NCBI GenBank assembly: GCA_963834015.1
Contig: CAWIAG010000003.1
Span: forward strand, 434,001-498,000
DNA: 64,000 bases
Origin: FEN-1297 sp963834015
GTDB taxonomy: Bacteria > Bacteroidota > Ignavibacteria > Ignavibacteriales > Ignavibacteriaceae
Direction: 5' to 3'
In this document: piece after piece, positions 45,034 through 54,559 of the stretch
How positions within the stretch are numbered: position 1 is the first letter of the stretch
Layout of the letters: every line of letters begins with the position of its first letter
The notes under the pieces: model-generated
The model's database searches: none
Told to the model about the DNA's origin: nothing
The model's input: the letters and a program-made list of their open reading frames with translations, nothing else
Translations under genes and position numbers: made by a program

Positions 45034-46341
45034 TTGAAATACTTTATGCAATACCTTTTAAAAATGTTGTTAATTTTAAGTTTTATTCTCGAGGGCTCCT
45101 TACTTTCAAATACCGGCGCCATGAATACTCAAATAATTTCTTTAGTAAATACCTCTCACCTGGATAATTTGTACCGGAATATTAATTATGATAATAGGGA
45201 GATGGGTATAGTATTGATTTATGCAGATTATCCTGATTACCATACTGTAGACGCTAAGGGAGAGGGTATTGCCTGTGTTGATGATGCGGCCCGGGCATTG
45301 GTTTTTTATATCAGATATTATAATGTAACAAATAACAAAATAATACTGACAAAGATCAGAAGATTGACAAACTTTTTGATCTATATGCAGGCGGGAAACG
45401 GTTTCTTTTATAATTTTATATGGAAAGATTATACAAGAGATACAACATATAAAACTAGTGTTGCCGAGCCTAACTGGTGGTCATGGCGGGCAGTCTGGGG
45501 ACTGGCAGAAGCCTTGAAATTTTATAACAAGCGCGATACTGCAGCGTTTAATCAGATAGTACCTGTACTTGAAAAGGGGGTTGCTTCGGCTTGTGCCTGG
45601 CTGAATAAGTATCAATATAATTCTAAATCCTCATACGGCGGATTTGAATTGCCTTCCTGGCTTCCATCAGAAACAGCATCTGACCAGGCAGCGATAATAG
45701 TAAAAGCATTTTCAGTCTGCTTTGAATTAAACAGTAAACCCGCAATAAAAAAAACGATTGAACGAATGTGTAACGGAATTATACAAATGCAGGCAGGGGA
45801 TAATAAAAATTTTCCATATAATGCCTTCCTTAGCTGGCAAAACACCTGGCACATGTGGGGAAACAGTCAGTCCGATGCTTTAATTTGTGCAGGTAAACTT
45901 TTAAATAAACCTGAATATATTAAATGCGCATTAAAAGAAGTTAAAAACTTTTACCCGTTTTTGATTAATAATAATTACCTGAATAATTTTTCAATTGAAA
46001 AACATTCCGGCAGGATTTTAATGAAAGACAGCAATAAATTTGCCCAGATAGCGTATGGCATACGTCCGGTTGTAATGGCGTGTCTCAGAACAGGAGATTC
46101 AGTTTCCGCTGTATTAGCAGGTCAGGCGGCTGCATGGCTGTTGGGAAAAAATATAGCCGGCAAGGCTTTGTACAATCCGGAAAACGGAATTTGTTTTGAT
46201 GGGATAAATAATGAAAATGAGCTTAACAAAAACTCAGGCGCTGAATCTACAATAGAATCATTATTAATATTACTTGCAATAGAGCAGAACCCGATAGCAT
46301 ACAAAACTTTATCTGAATTTTATGAAAATCATAAGAACTAA
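45034..46341 (+). CDS. Exported alpha/alpha-barrel protein with DDAARAL motif, unknown function
   Basis: A 435-aa protein with an N-terminal signal (LLKMLLILSFILEG; start TTG at 45034 or ATG at 45046). The motif GIACVDDAARALVFYIRYY (about residue 85) is followed by repeated helix pairs (NWWSWRAVWGLAEALKFY, ASDQAAIIVKAFSVCFEL, FAQIAYGIRPVVMACLR, GAESTIESLLILLAIE), which suggest a six-hairpin (alpha/alpha) barrel as in several glycosidases and lyases. I recall a similar D-D-x-A-R-A-L pattern in helical proteins encoded beside GH130 genes. No proven catalytic pair could be assigned. It lies between the GH130 pair and a larger secreted protein in one transcription unit. A periplasmic glycoside-cleaving role is a hypothesis. 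Confidence 0.62.
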   Translation: MKYFMQYLLKMLLILSFILEGSLLSNTGAMNTQIISLVNTSHLDNLYRNINYDNREMGIVLIYADYPDYHTVDAKGEGIACVDDAARALVFYIRYYNVTNNKIILTKIRRLTNFLIYMQAGNGFFYNFIWKDYTRDTTYKTSVAEPNWWSWRAVWGLAEALKFYNKRDTAAFNQIVPVLEKGVASACAWLNKYQYNSKSSYGGFELPSWLPSETASDQAAIIVKAFSVCFELNSKPAIKKTIERMCNGIIQMQAGDNKNFPYNAFLSWQNTWHMWGNSQSDALICAGKLLNKPEYIKCALKEVKNFYPFLINNNYLNNFSIEKHSGRILMKDSNKFAQIAYGIRPVVMACLRTGDSVSAVLAGQAAAWLLGKNIAGKALYNPENGICFDGINNENELNKNSGAESTIESLLILLAIEQNPIAYKTLSEFYENHKN

Positions 46342-46391
46342 TTAAAATATTTAACCATAGTGTTAAGTGTTTATGCGTTCAGGAAAATATC

Positions 46392-49300
46392 ATGAATACC
46401 TTTTTTAATAGCAATATTAAACTAAAATTATCTACTATAATTATTATTCTATTAACTATTATGACGACAAATAATTATTCGCAGCAAATAAATATCAGTT
46501 TAATAGATAATATGCCCAACATGCCTTCTCCTTATATGATGCGGGATTGGAAAGAGGTTTCCACCGGCTATGATTCTTTGGTTTTTAATTTAAAATTAAC
46601 CGGGGAATATCTTCCTTTAATCTGGACTGATAATTTTGCAATCAATTATTCCGGGCCTAGATTTGGTTTGAATACAGTTGTGGGAACCACTCCTGCTACA
46701 AGTACTAACGAAGCAATTAACTGCATTCCGGCAGTTATCGGTGCAAGCCTTGCCGGAGTTGATAAAAGCAACCAGAACGGGTATAACTGGGTTTCAATGT
46801 GCAGGGAATGGTTCAATTTGAAAAACGGGTTAATGGTTTTTCAAAACAGCCCTAACGGACAGACCACAGATGACTGGTGGTATGAAACTATGCCTAATGT
46901 TTTCTTTTTCCAATTATATTCTCTTTACCCAAATATGGAAGGATTTAATACCATTTTTGACAGCGTTGCAGACCAGATGTTAAAATCCGTATATGCCATG
47001 GGCGGCAGTACAACACCCTGGCAGATACCATCCATGAATTACCAGGGATGGGATTATGCTGCAATGGCGCCTTCACCGTTGCATCAACATAATGAACCGG
47101 AAGCAGCAGGAGCTATTGCATGGATTTTATACAGTGCATTTAAAGAGACAGGTAATTCTAAATATAGGGTCGGGGCTGAACTTTCTATGGAATATCTAAA
47201 CGGTCTCACAAGCAATCCATCCTACGAACTTCAACTTCCATACGGAGTTTATACAGCCGCAAAAATGAATGCCGAATTAGGGACGAATTATGATGTAAAT
47301 AAAATGCTTAACTGGTGTTTTACCTCCGATAATATTAGAAATTGGGGAGTAATGTCAGGCAGTAACTGGGGCGGTTATGATGTTGACGGCCTGATAGGCG
47401 AAATAAACTCAAGTGTAGGTTACGGTGGTGATTATCCGTTTATTATGAACACATTTGAACTTATTGGCACCCTTGTCCCTATGATACGTTACGATTCGCG
47501 GTTTGCAACGGCTATCGGTAAGTGGGTGCTTAATGCAGCTAATGCTGCAAGGCTTTTTTATCCTGAATATTTGCCTGCTTTAAATCAGGATGGTCCGAGC
47601 AAACTTTGGGCTGATCAGTATGATACAAATTCGTACATTGCACATGAATCAATGCATCAGTATAATCCGGATAACAGCAGTATCAGCCCCTATGCAACGG
47701 GCGATGCGGAAAGCGGCGGCTGGGGATATACAAACCTGGCATTGTATGGTGCTTCACATGTCGGAATACTCGGAGCTATAATTGATACTACCAATGTTCC
47801 CGGAATATTAAGGCTGGATGTTTTAAAAACTGATTACTTTCATGATGAGGCTTATCCCACTTATCTTTATTTTAATCCTTATTCATCTGATAAATTAGTA
47901 CAGATTGAACTGGGAAGCGGGACACAGGATATTTACGATGTTGTCTCTAAAAGCTTTTTGATCAAGGGCGCGTCGGGAGTAATTTCCATAACTATTCCTG
48001 CAAATGCTGCTGTTCTCGCAGTTGTTACTCCAAATGGCGGAGCCCAAACTTTTAATACAAATAAGCTTTTAATCAATGGAGTTGTAGTTGATTATCATTC
48101 CGGCAGTATCACATACCCTCCCAGAATTAAAAGTCTTTCTGCAACTGAGAGCACAGCAGTATTCAAAGATTCAGTAAAATTTTATTGCACAGCAGCCGCT
48201 TCTACAGGTGATCAACTTTCATATAAATGGAACGCCTCTAATGGGAATATAATAGGAAGCGGGAGTTCGGTTATCTGGATTGCACCGGCTGTTGCAGGCA
48301 GTTATATAATATCATGTACAGTTAAGGATAGTTCAGGAGCGCAGGCGACAGCCTCTGATACAATTACGGTTGTAAAATCGATAATCCAGCCGCCTGTAAT
48401 TAATAAAATGACAGCGGTACCGAGGAAAATAAATTTGGGTAGTTCTTCTGTAATTACCTGCAGCGTTTCAAATGCAAATAAAGACAGTCTGAAATATAAC
48501 TGGAACGCTGTCTCAGGAGTTCTTAACGGAAGCGGTCCTGGTATTACATGGAAGGCTCCCAATTCACCAGGCAATTATTATGTTTCGTGTACTGTAAACA
48601 ACGGGCAGGGTGGTTCTGCCGCAGACAGCATTGATCTTGAGGTTAGAGATTTTTCAATAATTGACACTGGCCAACTTGAAGCTTATTATCCGTTTAACGG
48701 AAATGCAAATGATGCAAGCGGAAACAATAATAATGGGGTTAACTTTAATGCAACACTAACAAGCGACCGGTTCGCTAATGCAAATAGCGCTTATTTCTTT
48801 GACGGTTCTTCATCATATATACAGGTGCCGGTTAGTACAAGTTTGAATTTCCAAAAATCCATAACAATAAATTTCTGGATGATAGAAAGCCAGGTATATA
48901 CCCGCGAGCAATATGTTTTGTCACAGGGAAGTTATACCAGCAGGCTTAAAATTTCTATTATTACTGATAACAGCCTCAGATGGACAATTCATACTACAAG
49001 CAGTGCGAACAACGGAATTATAGATCTGGATTCGGGAACTAAACTTGTTCCGGACAGCTTATATAATGTTACGGTAGTATATAACGGATCAGATTTTGAA
49101 CTCTATCTTAACGGAAATCTTGATTCATTTTCCACATGGTCCGGTTCAATTCTCACTACAACTATACCAATGACTTTCGGTCAAATGCTGCCTTCTGATA
49201 ATAATTATAATTTCAGGGGTGTACTTGACGATATAAGGATATACAATTATGCTTTGTCCTTAGCTGAAATTGAATCTTTGGCCGGTTTAACAACAGCAGT

Positions 49301-49610
49301 AAAAAATTTTAAGAATGCTTCCGTCCCCCTTAGTAATTCTTTAATGCAGAATTATCCTAATCCTTTTAATCCTTCAACAACAATAAGCTGGCAGGTTGCA
49401 AAAAGCAGCCGCGTATCATTAAAAATTTACGATATACTCGGTAATGAAGTGACAACGCTTGTAAATGAATTTCAGACTGCAGGTTCACATGCAGTATCAT
49501 TTAATGCAGAACAGGCAGGTGCTCGTAAACAGATTGCCAGCGGCATATACTTTTCGGAATTAAAAATAGGCACGGAAACATATTATAAAAAGATGGTATA
49601 TTTAAAATAA
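46392..49610 (+). CDS. Large secreted protein: unrecognised N-domain, two Ig/PKD-like domains, LamG, type IX tail
   Basis: A 1072-aa exported protein (signal LKLSTIIIILLTIMTTNNYS). The first about 570 residues are not recognised; they contain helix-rich repeats with conserved aromatic/acidic patches (DDWWYETMPNVFFFQLY, HQHNEPEAAGAIAWILY, GDYPFIMNTFELIGTLVP, NSYIAHESMHQYNPDN, GDAESGGWGYTNLALYGASH), suggesting an (alpha/alpha) barrel enzyme. Two Ig/PKD-like domains follow (about 575-660 and 668-755), then a LamG/concanavalin-like domain (about 765-965; YYPFNGNANDASGNNNNG, DDIRIYNYALS) and the sorting tail NYPNPFNPSTTISW. Surface enzyme or binder for the locus polymer. Specific function not assigned. 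Confidence 0.68.
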   Translation: MNTFFNSNIKLKLSTIIIILLTIMTTNNYSQQINISLIDNMPNMPSPYMMRDWKEVSTGYDSLVFNLKLTGEYLPLIWTDNFAINYSGPRFGLNTVVGTTPATSTNEAINCIPAVIGASLAGVDKSNQNGYNWVSMCREWFNLKNGLMVFQNSPNGQTTDDWWYETMPNVFFFQLYSLYPNMEGFNTIFDSVADQMLKSVYAMGGSTTPWQIPSMNYQGWDYAAMAPSPLHQHNEPEAAGAIAWILYSAFKETGNSKYRVGAELSMEYLNGLTSNPSYELQLPYGVYTAAKMNAELGTNYDVNKMLNWCFTSDNIRNWGVMSGSNWGGYDVDGLIGEINSSVGYGGDYPFIMNTFELIGTLVPMIRYDSRFATAIGKWVLNAANAARLFYPEYLPALNQDGPSKLWADQYDTNSYIAHESMHQYNPDNSSISPYATGDAESGGWGYTNLALYGASHVGILGAIIDTTNVPGILRLDVLKTDYFHDEAYPTYLYFNPYSSDKLVQIELGSGTQDIYDVVSKSFLIKGASGVISITIPANAAVLAVVTPNGGAQTFNTNKLLINGVVVDYHSGSITYPPRIKSLSATESTAVFKDSVKFYCTAAASTGDQLSYKWNASNGNIIGSGSSVIWIAPAVAGSYIISCTVKDSSGAQATASDTITVVKSIIQPPVINKMTAVPRKINLGSSSVITCSVSNANKDSLKYNWNAVSGVLNGSGPGITWKAPNSPGNYYVSCTVNNGQGGSAADSIDLEVRDFSIIDTGQLEAYYPFNGNANDASGNNNNGVNFNATLTSDRFANANSAYFFDGSSSYIQVPVSTSLNFQKSITINFWMIESQVYTREQYVLSQGSYTSRLKISIITDNSLRWTIHTTSSANNGIIDLDSGTKLVPDSLYNVTVVYNGSDFELYLNGNLDSFSTWSGSILTTTIPMTFGQMLPSDNNYNFRGVLDDIRIYNYALSLAEIESLAGLTTAVKNFKNASVPLSNSLMQNYPNPFNPSTTISWQVAKSSRVSLKIYDILGNEVTTLVNEFQTAGSHAVSFNAEQAGARKQIASGIYFSELKIGTETYYKKMVYLK

Positions 49611-49640
49611 CTAAATTATAACAGCTAACAGGAAAGAAAT

Positions 49641-52094
49641 TTGCAGCAAAAATATTTTTTACATGATAATTGGAAATTTTCTTTAATTAAAAAAGATAAT
49701 ATAAATAATACTCCAAAGGGAGCTTTAAAATCAGGGCAATGGCTTAATGCTTCCGTACCTGGTACTGTACATACCGATCTCTTAACTTCAAACTTAATAC
49801 CCGAGCCTTTTTATTCCGATAATGAAAATAGACTGCAGTGGATAGGCGAATTTAATTGGAGTTACAAAACCACATTTGATCTTCCGGAAAAATTTGATAC
49901 TGATAAAATAATTAATCTGGTATTTGAAGGACTTGATACAGTTGCAGATATCATTTTAAATAATGAGAAAATTGGTAGCGCAAATAATATGTTTCTTAAG
50001 CATTCTTTTGAAGTTTCTGGTTTGCTCAAAAGAAAGAATAACAAGCTTGAGATAAATTTCGAATCTGCGGAAAATTATTCAAAGAATCAGGAAAAATTAA
50101 ACGGCAAACTTCCCGTTGCTTTAAGATCCGAAAGAGTTCACATACGAAAAGCTCAGTATTCATTCGGGTGGGATTGGGGGCCGGCATTTGTAACCATGGG
50201 TATCTGGCGCCCTGTTTATTTGCAGCAGCCTGATGAGTACCTTATCCGGGATTTTACATTTGAAACTTTATCTATTTCCGGATCAACAGCACTTGTAAGA
50301 TTAAAGGCTGGAATTAGCAGGCCATTTACAACGGATACCAAAATCAATATTAATTTATCAAGTACAAAATTTAAATATAAAAAGGAACTAATTGCAGTTT
50401 CCGGATCGACTGAATTCCAGATGGAAATTGAAGTTCAGAATCCGGAGCTATGGTTTCCAAACGGTGTAGGCAGTCCTCACCTTTATGATCTGGAAATAAA
50501 AATTGTTAAAGATAAAGATGTTCTTGATGAAATTCATAAGAAAGTTGGAATAAGAAGTGTAAAGTTACAACTTACGGAAAACGAAAAATCTACTTTCCGG
50601 TTTATTGTAAACGGCCGTCCGTTATTTTTAAAAGGATGTAATTGGATTCCTGCTGACTCTTTTCTTCCAAGAGTAAGTGATCAGAAGTACAGGGCTATTT
50701 TGTTGAAAGCAAAAGAAGCAAATATGAACGTGATAAGAGTATGGGGGGGAGGAATATATGAAAATGATATTTTTTATGAATTATGTGATGAGCTGGGGCT
50801 TCTTGTCTGGCAGGATTTCATGTTTGCCTGCGCGGCATATCCGGAGTATGAAAACTTTTTGGATAATGTTGCAGTTGAAGTCGCCCAAAATGTAATACGG
50901 ATTCAGTATCATCCCTCAATAGCAATTTGGTGCGGGAATAATGAGAATGAATGGATTTGGTTCCAGGCTCATAAGGAATCATATAAAGAAATGCCTGGAT
51001 ACAAAATTTATCACGATTTAATACCCGGTATATTAAAAAAGCTTGATCCGGACAGGCCTTATTGGCCATCCACACCTTTTGGCAATGAGGAAGACCCTAA
51101 TTCAGAGCTTTCGGGAAACCGGCACCAATGGAATATGTGGAGTAAGTGGGTTGATTACAAAAAAGTAAAGACCGATCAAAGTCTTTTTGTAACGGAATTC
51201 GGTTTTCAAAGTCCGGCTAATTATGATACGGTGCTGAAAATCCTCCCTGAAGATCAAAGAAACTCACAAAGCAAGATATTTGAATTTCATAATAAGCAGG
51301 TGGAAGGGCCGGAAAGGCTTTTTAAATTTCTATCGTCTCATCTTCCGGTAAAATTGGAGTTAATTGATTTTATCTATTTAACGCAGTTAAATCAGGCGTT
51401 GGCATTGAAAGAATGTGTTGAACACTGGCAGGGGCGTTTTCCTCTCACAAACGGATCAATAATTTGGCAGTTAAATGATTGCTGGCCGGTTTCAAGCTGG
51501 TCTTTAGTCGATTCAGATATAATTCCTAAACTGTCATATTATTTTGTGAAAAGGTCTTTTTCTAATCAATTTGCATTGATTCTTGAAAATAATAACGAAA
51601 TTTTTATAAATATTGTAAATAACGCATATGAAGATTTTGCGGGAACCTGCAAGTTAGACATTATTTCATCCAAAGATTCCAAAATCAGATTAGCTAAGAG
51701 TAAAAAAATATTAGTTAACAGAGTATCTAAGCAGGAAGTATTTTCAATATCTAATTCTGATGAATTAAAGAACGGGGAAGAAGTAGTAGTAATTACTTTA
51801 GAAGAAAAACATAAAAATATATTATATAGATGTTTATACTCTGGAGTTGAACTTAAATATCTAAAACTTCCCGAACCCGGGATAAGTATCAAAGAAAAGA
51901 GAAGTGAGATCTTTATTTCTTCAGTTAAACTGGCGCTTTTTGTTATGCTTCAATCCAAGGGAAAAATATTTGATGATAACGGGTTTATAATCTTGCCGGG
52001 TGAAAAAATGAATATAAAGTTTACTTCAAGTTATTTTGAAAAAAGAGAAGAAAGTGATATTTCAGCTATTACACTAAATCAGTACCTGAAATAA
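49641..52094 (+). CDS. Beta-mannosidase, GH2 family
   Basis: An 817-aa retaining glycosidase without signal peptide, hence cytoplasmic. Start is TTG (MQQKYFLHDNWKFSL), about ten bases after AGGAAAG. GH2 layout: sugar-binding jelly roll (residues 1-190; ASVPGTVHTDLL is the typical beta-mannosidase N-terminal motif), Ig-like domain, TIM barrel with NMNVIRVWGGGIYENDIFY and QDFMFACAAYP, acid/base Glu in WCGNNENEW (about residue 436) and nucleophile Glu in FVTEFGFQS (about residue 519), then C-terminal domains. It removes non-reducing beta-mannose from imported manno-oligosaccharides. Together with the two GH130 enzymes it defines the locus as beta-mannan related. Start is 31 bp after the secreted protein. 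Confidence 0.93.
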   Translation: MQQKYFLHDNWKFSLIKKDNINNTPKGALKSGQWLNASVPGTVHTDLLTSNLIPEPFYSDNENRLQWIGEFNWSYKTTFDLPEKFDTDKIINLVFEGLDTVADIILNNEKIGSANNMFLKHSFEVSGLLKRKNNKLEINFESAENYSKNQEKLNGKLPVALRSERVHIRKAQYSFGWDWGPAFVTMGIWRPVYLQQPDEYLIRDFTFETLSISGSTALVRLKAGISRPFTTDTKININLSSTKFKYKKELIAVSGSTEFQMEIEVQNPELWFPNGVGSPHLYDLEIKIVKDKDVLDEIHKKVGIRSVKLQLTENEKSTFRFIVNGRPLFLKGCNWIPADSFLPRVSDQKYRAILLKAKEANMNVIRVWGGGIYENDIFYELCDELGLLVWQDFMFACAAYPEYENFLDNVAVEVAQNVIRIQYHPSIAIWCGNNENEWIWFQAHKESYKEMPGYKIYHDLIPGILKKLDPDRPYWPSTPFGNEEDPNSELSGNRHQWNMWSKWVDYKKVKTDQSLFVTEFGFQSPANYDTVLKILPEDQRNSQSKIFEFHNKQVEGPERLFKFLSSHLPVKLELIDFIYLTQLNQALALKECVEHWQGRFPLTNGSIIWQLNDCWPVSSWSLVDSDIIPKLSYYFVKRSFSNQFALILENNNEIFINIVNNAYEDFAGTCKLDIISSKDSKIRLAKSKKILVNRVSKQEVFSISNSDELKNGEEVVVITLEEKHKNILYRCLYSGVELKYLKLPEPGISIKEKRSEIFISSVKLALFVMLQSKGKIFDDNGFIILPGEKMNIKFTSSYFEKREESDISAITLNQYLK

Positions 52095-52152
52095 TATTCA
52101 GGAATAAAGTCCTGATTCTAGAATTTAACTAACATAAATATTCGGGAAAAAA

Positions 52153-53259
52153 ATGGCAGAAGTTCAACTTAAGAACGTATCAAAAATTTACGAAGGCGGA
52201 AATATTGCTGTAAATGAAATTAATATTGACGTAAAGGACAGGGAATTTGTAGTCCTTGTAGGCCCTTCCGGATGTGGTAAATCGACAACTCTTAGAATGA
52301 TTGCCGGGCTTGAAGACATCACCAAAGGCGAACTTTTTATCGATGGAAAACTTGTAAATAATGTAGCTCCTAAGGACAGGGATATTGCTATGGTTTTTCA
52401 GAATTATGCGCTGTACCCGCACATGACGGTTTTTGAGAATATGGCTTTTGGTTTAAAACTTAGAAAATTTGATAAAAAAGAAATAAAAATCAGAGTTACA
52501 GATGCTGCAAAAATCTTAGGAATTGAAGAATATCTGGATCGGAAGCCAAAGGCTCTTTCCGGCGGTCAGCGGCAGAGGGTAGCTGTCGGCAGAGCCATTG
52601 TCAGAAAACCTAAAGTTTTCTTATTTGATGAACCATTAAGCAATCTCGATGCAAAACTAAGAGTACAGATGAGGACTCAAATTTCCATTCTTCACCATAC
52701 CCTTAATGCAACTATTATTTATGTTACCCATGACCAAACCGAAGCTATGACTATGGGTAACAGAATTGTTATAATGAAGGACGGTGTTATTCACCAGGTT
52801 GATACACCTCTTAATCTGTATAACCTGCCGGTTAATAAATTTGTAGCAGGTTTTATCGGCAGCCCTTCCATGAATTTTATTGAGGGGGAAATTATAGATG
52901 ATAACGGCATTATCTTCAAAAGCAGCGGTAATGAATTATGCATTAAACTTTTGGAAAAACAGGAAGATAAATTCAAAACTTATATAAACAAAAATATATG
53001 GCTTGGAATACGGCCTGAGGATATTTACGACGCTGCATCAATGGAATATAAACCTCAGTATTGTAAAATTGAAAGACTGCTAGAGGTTATTGAACCTATG
53101 GGAAATGAGATATTTTTATATTTCTTTATAGATAAAGTTCAGTTTGTAGCCCGTACACCGGCAAGAGAAATGCCGGAACATGGTACAACAAGAACTCTAA
53201 TGCTCGACAGGGAAAAACTTAACTTTTTTGATTATGAAACAGAGGCCTCAATCAGGTAA
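52153..53259 (+). CDS. CUT1 ABC sugar importer ATPase (MsmK/UgpC/MalK type)
   Basis: A 368-aa ATP-binding subunit. Walker A VGPSGCGKSTTLRMIAGLE, Q-loop VFQNYALYPHMTVFENMAF, signature LSGGQRQRVAVGRA, Walker B VFLFDEPLSNLDAKLR, switch His YVTHDQTEAMTMG, then C-terminal TOBE/regulatory domain (FVAGFIGSPSMNFIEGEI, GIRPEDIYD). This is the energy subunit for the permeases at 40826-42489, separated from them by the enzyme genes, and closes the + strand sugar locus. The next gene is convergent, 28 bp away. Confidence 0.94.
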   Translation: MAEVQLKNVSKIYEGGNIAVNEINIDVKDREFVVLVGPSGCGKSTTLRMIAGLEDITKGELFIDGKLVNNVAPKDRDIAMVFQNYALYPHMTVFENMAFGLKLRKFDKKEIKIRVTDAAKILGIEEYLDRKPKALSGGQRQRVAVGRAIVRKPKVFLFDEPLSNLDAKLRVQMRTQISILHHTLNATIIYVTHDQTEAMTMGNRIVIMKDGVIHQVDTPLNLYNLPVNKFVAGFIGSPSMNFIEGEIIDDNGIIFKSSGNELCIKLLEKQEDKFKTYINKNIWLGIRPEDIYDAASMEYKPQYCKIERLLEVIEPMGNEIFLYFFIDKVQFVARTPAREMPEHGTTRTLMLDREKLNFFDYETEASIR

Positions 53260-53286
53260 ATCTAAAAGCAAATACTGCAATTACGA

Positions 53287-54261
53287 TTAATATAAAACAG
53301 TCCAGGTCTTTCCGTCAAATTTTACAAGCCCCCCGCCGAAAGTTCCAATCCACTTATTACCTTTCTTATCAATAATTATTGCCTGTATATCATTATTAAG
53401 TAAACCGGAATTTGAAGTGTTGTATACCGTCCATTTAGTGCCGTTAAATCTAGCCAGCCCGTTTTCCGTACCAATCCATTTATTACCCTTGCCGTCTATA
53501 GTAATCGCCCAGACATCGTTGTTCGGTAAACCCGAGTTTGAAGTATTGTATAGTTTCCATTTAATACCGTCAAATTTTGCAAGCCCTTTATATGTCCCTA
53601 TCCATTTATTACCGCTGCTGTCGATAGCTATAGTTTGCACAAAGTTATATTCTAATGCTGAATTTGAAGCATTATAAATAGTCCATTTTGTCCCGTCAAA
53701 TTTTGCAAGTCCGCTGAAAGTACCGATCCATTTGGTATCGCTGCGGTCAATTACAATCGAGTAAACATAATTATTGGGCAAGCCCGAATTTGAAGTATTA
53801 TAAACAGTCCAATTAATACCGTCAAATTTTATCAGCCCTCCCTGGCCGGTTCCGATCCACTTATTACCGTTTTTGTCTATCGCTACAGATAGAATATTGC
53901 TGTCGGGCAATCCCGAATTGTAAGTATTAAAAGTAGTCCATTTCTTTCCGTCATATTCTGTAAGGCCGCCGTAAACTCCGTGAACGCCTTCATAAGTCCC
54001 GATCCACTTATTACCATTGTCGTCGATGGTTATTGTGTTAACCCAATTATCAGGCATTCCGGAATTTGATTTATCATACACAATTATGCTGTCTGTTGTC
54101 ATATTAAGATTAAGCAAACCGCCTTTGGTTCCAACCCAAATATAATTGCCTTCTTGTTTTACCGTCATAATTTTTTTTGTATAAGGATAATTTGACCACT
54201 TTGCATTCTGCGCAATTGTAAAAGAAGAAATTAAAAATATTATTACTAAAAAATATTTCAT
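53287..54261 (-). CDS. Secreted beta-propeller protein (two-component-regulator propeller repeats)
   Basis: A 324-aa protein with a short signal peptide (MKYFLVIIFLISSFTIAQ) and a ribosome binding site GAGG. It consists of about seven copies of a 40-43 residue blade of the type GNKWIGT-x-x-GLAKFDG-x-x-W-x-x-YNTSNSGLP, i.e. Reg_prop propeller repeats that normally form the periplasmic sensor of hybrid two-component systems. Here no histidine kinase or membrane segment follows, so it is a free-standing propeller. No sorting tail is seen. It might bind a glycan beside the sugar locus, but it is on the opposite strand and not part of that operon. Confidence 0.85.
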   Translation of the reverse strand: MKYFLVIIFLISSFTIAQNAKWSNYPYTKKIMTVKQEGNYIWVGTKGGLLNLNMTTDSIIVYDKSNSGMPDNWVNTITIDDNGNKWIGTYEGVHGVYGGLTEYDGKKWTTFNTYNSGLPDSNILSVAIDKNGNKWIGTGQGGLIKFDGINWTVYNTSNSGLPNNYVYSIVIDRSDTKWIGTFSGLAKFDGTKWTIYNASNSALEYNFVQTIAIDSSGNKWIGTYKGLAKFDGIKWKLYNTSNSGLPNNDVWAITIDGKGNKWIGTENGLARFNGTKWTVYNTSNSGLLNNDIQAIIIDKKGNKWIGTFGGGLVKFDGKTWTVLY

Positions 54262-54559
54262 TTAATCCTCTAAAAACATTTTATTAAGTTATTACAATTA
54301 TGATCTTTATATAAAGTCATTGAAGCAGATTTATATTATATAAAGCAGGAAGATTGGCACCGCTTCCATCCAATTTTATAATAAAGTAGTTTTATTTTAT
54401 GAAATAAAATTGTTAATATCAACCGTTTTTTTAATTACAAAATTCTTTAAAATATGTTATATCTTTAGCAGCATTAGTGCCCCGGGAAATACTAATAATT
54501 AATTATTTTATATAACTTTAACTGCTTATATTATAAAGTTAATTTGTCAGGTGTTTATT

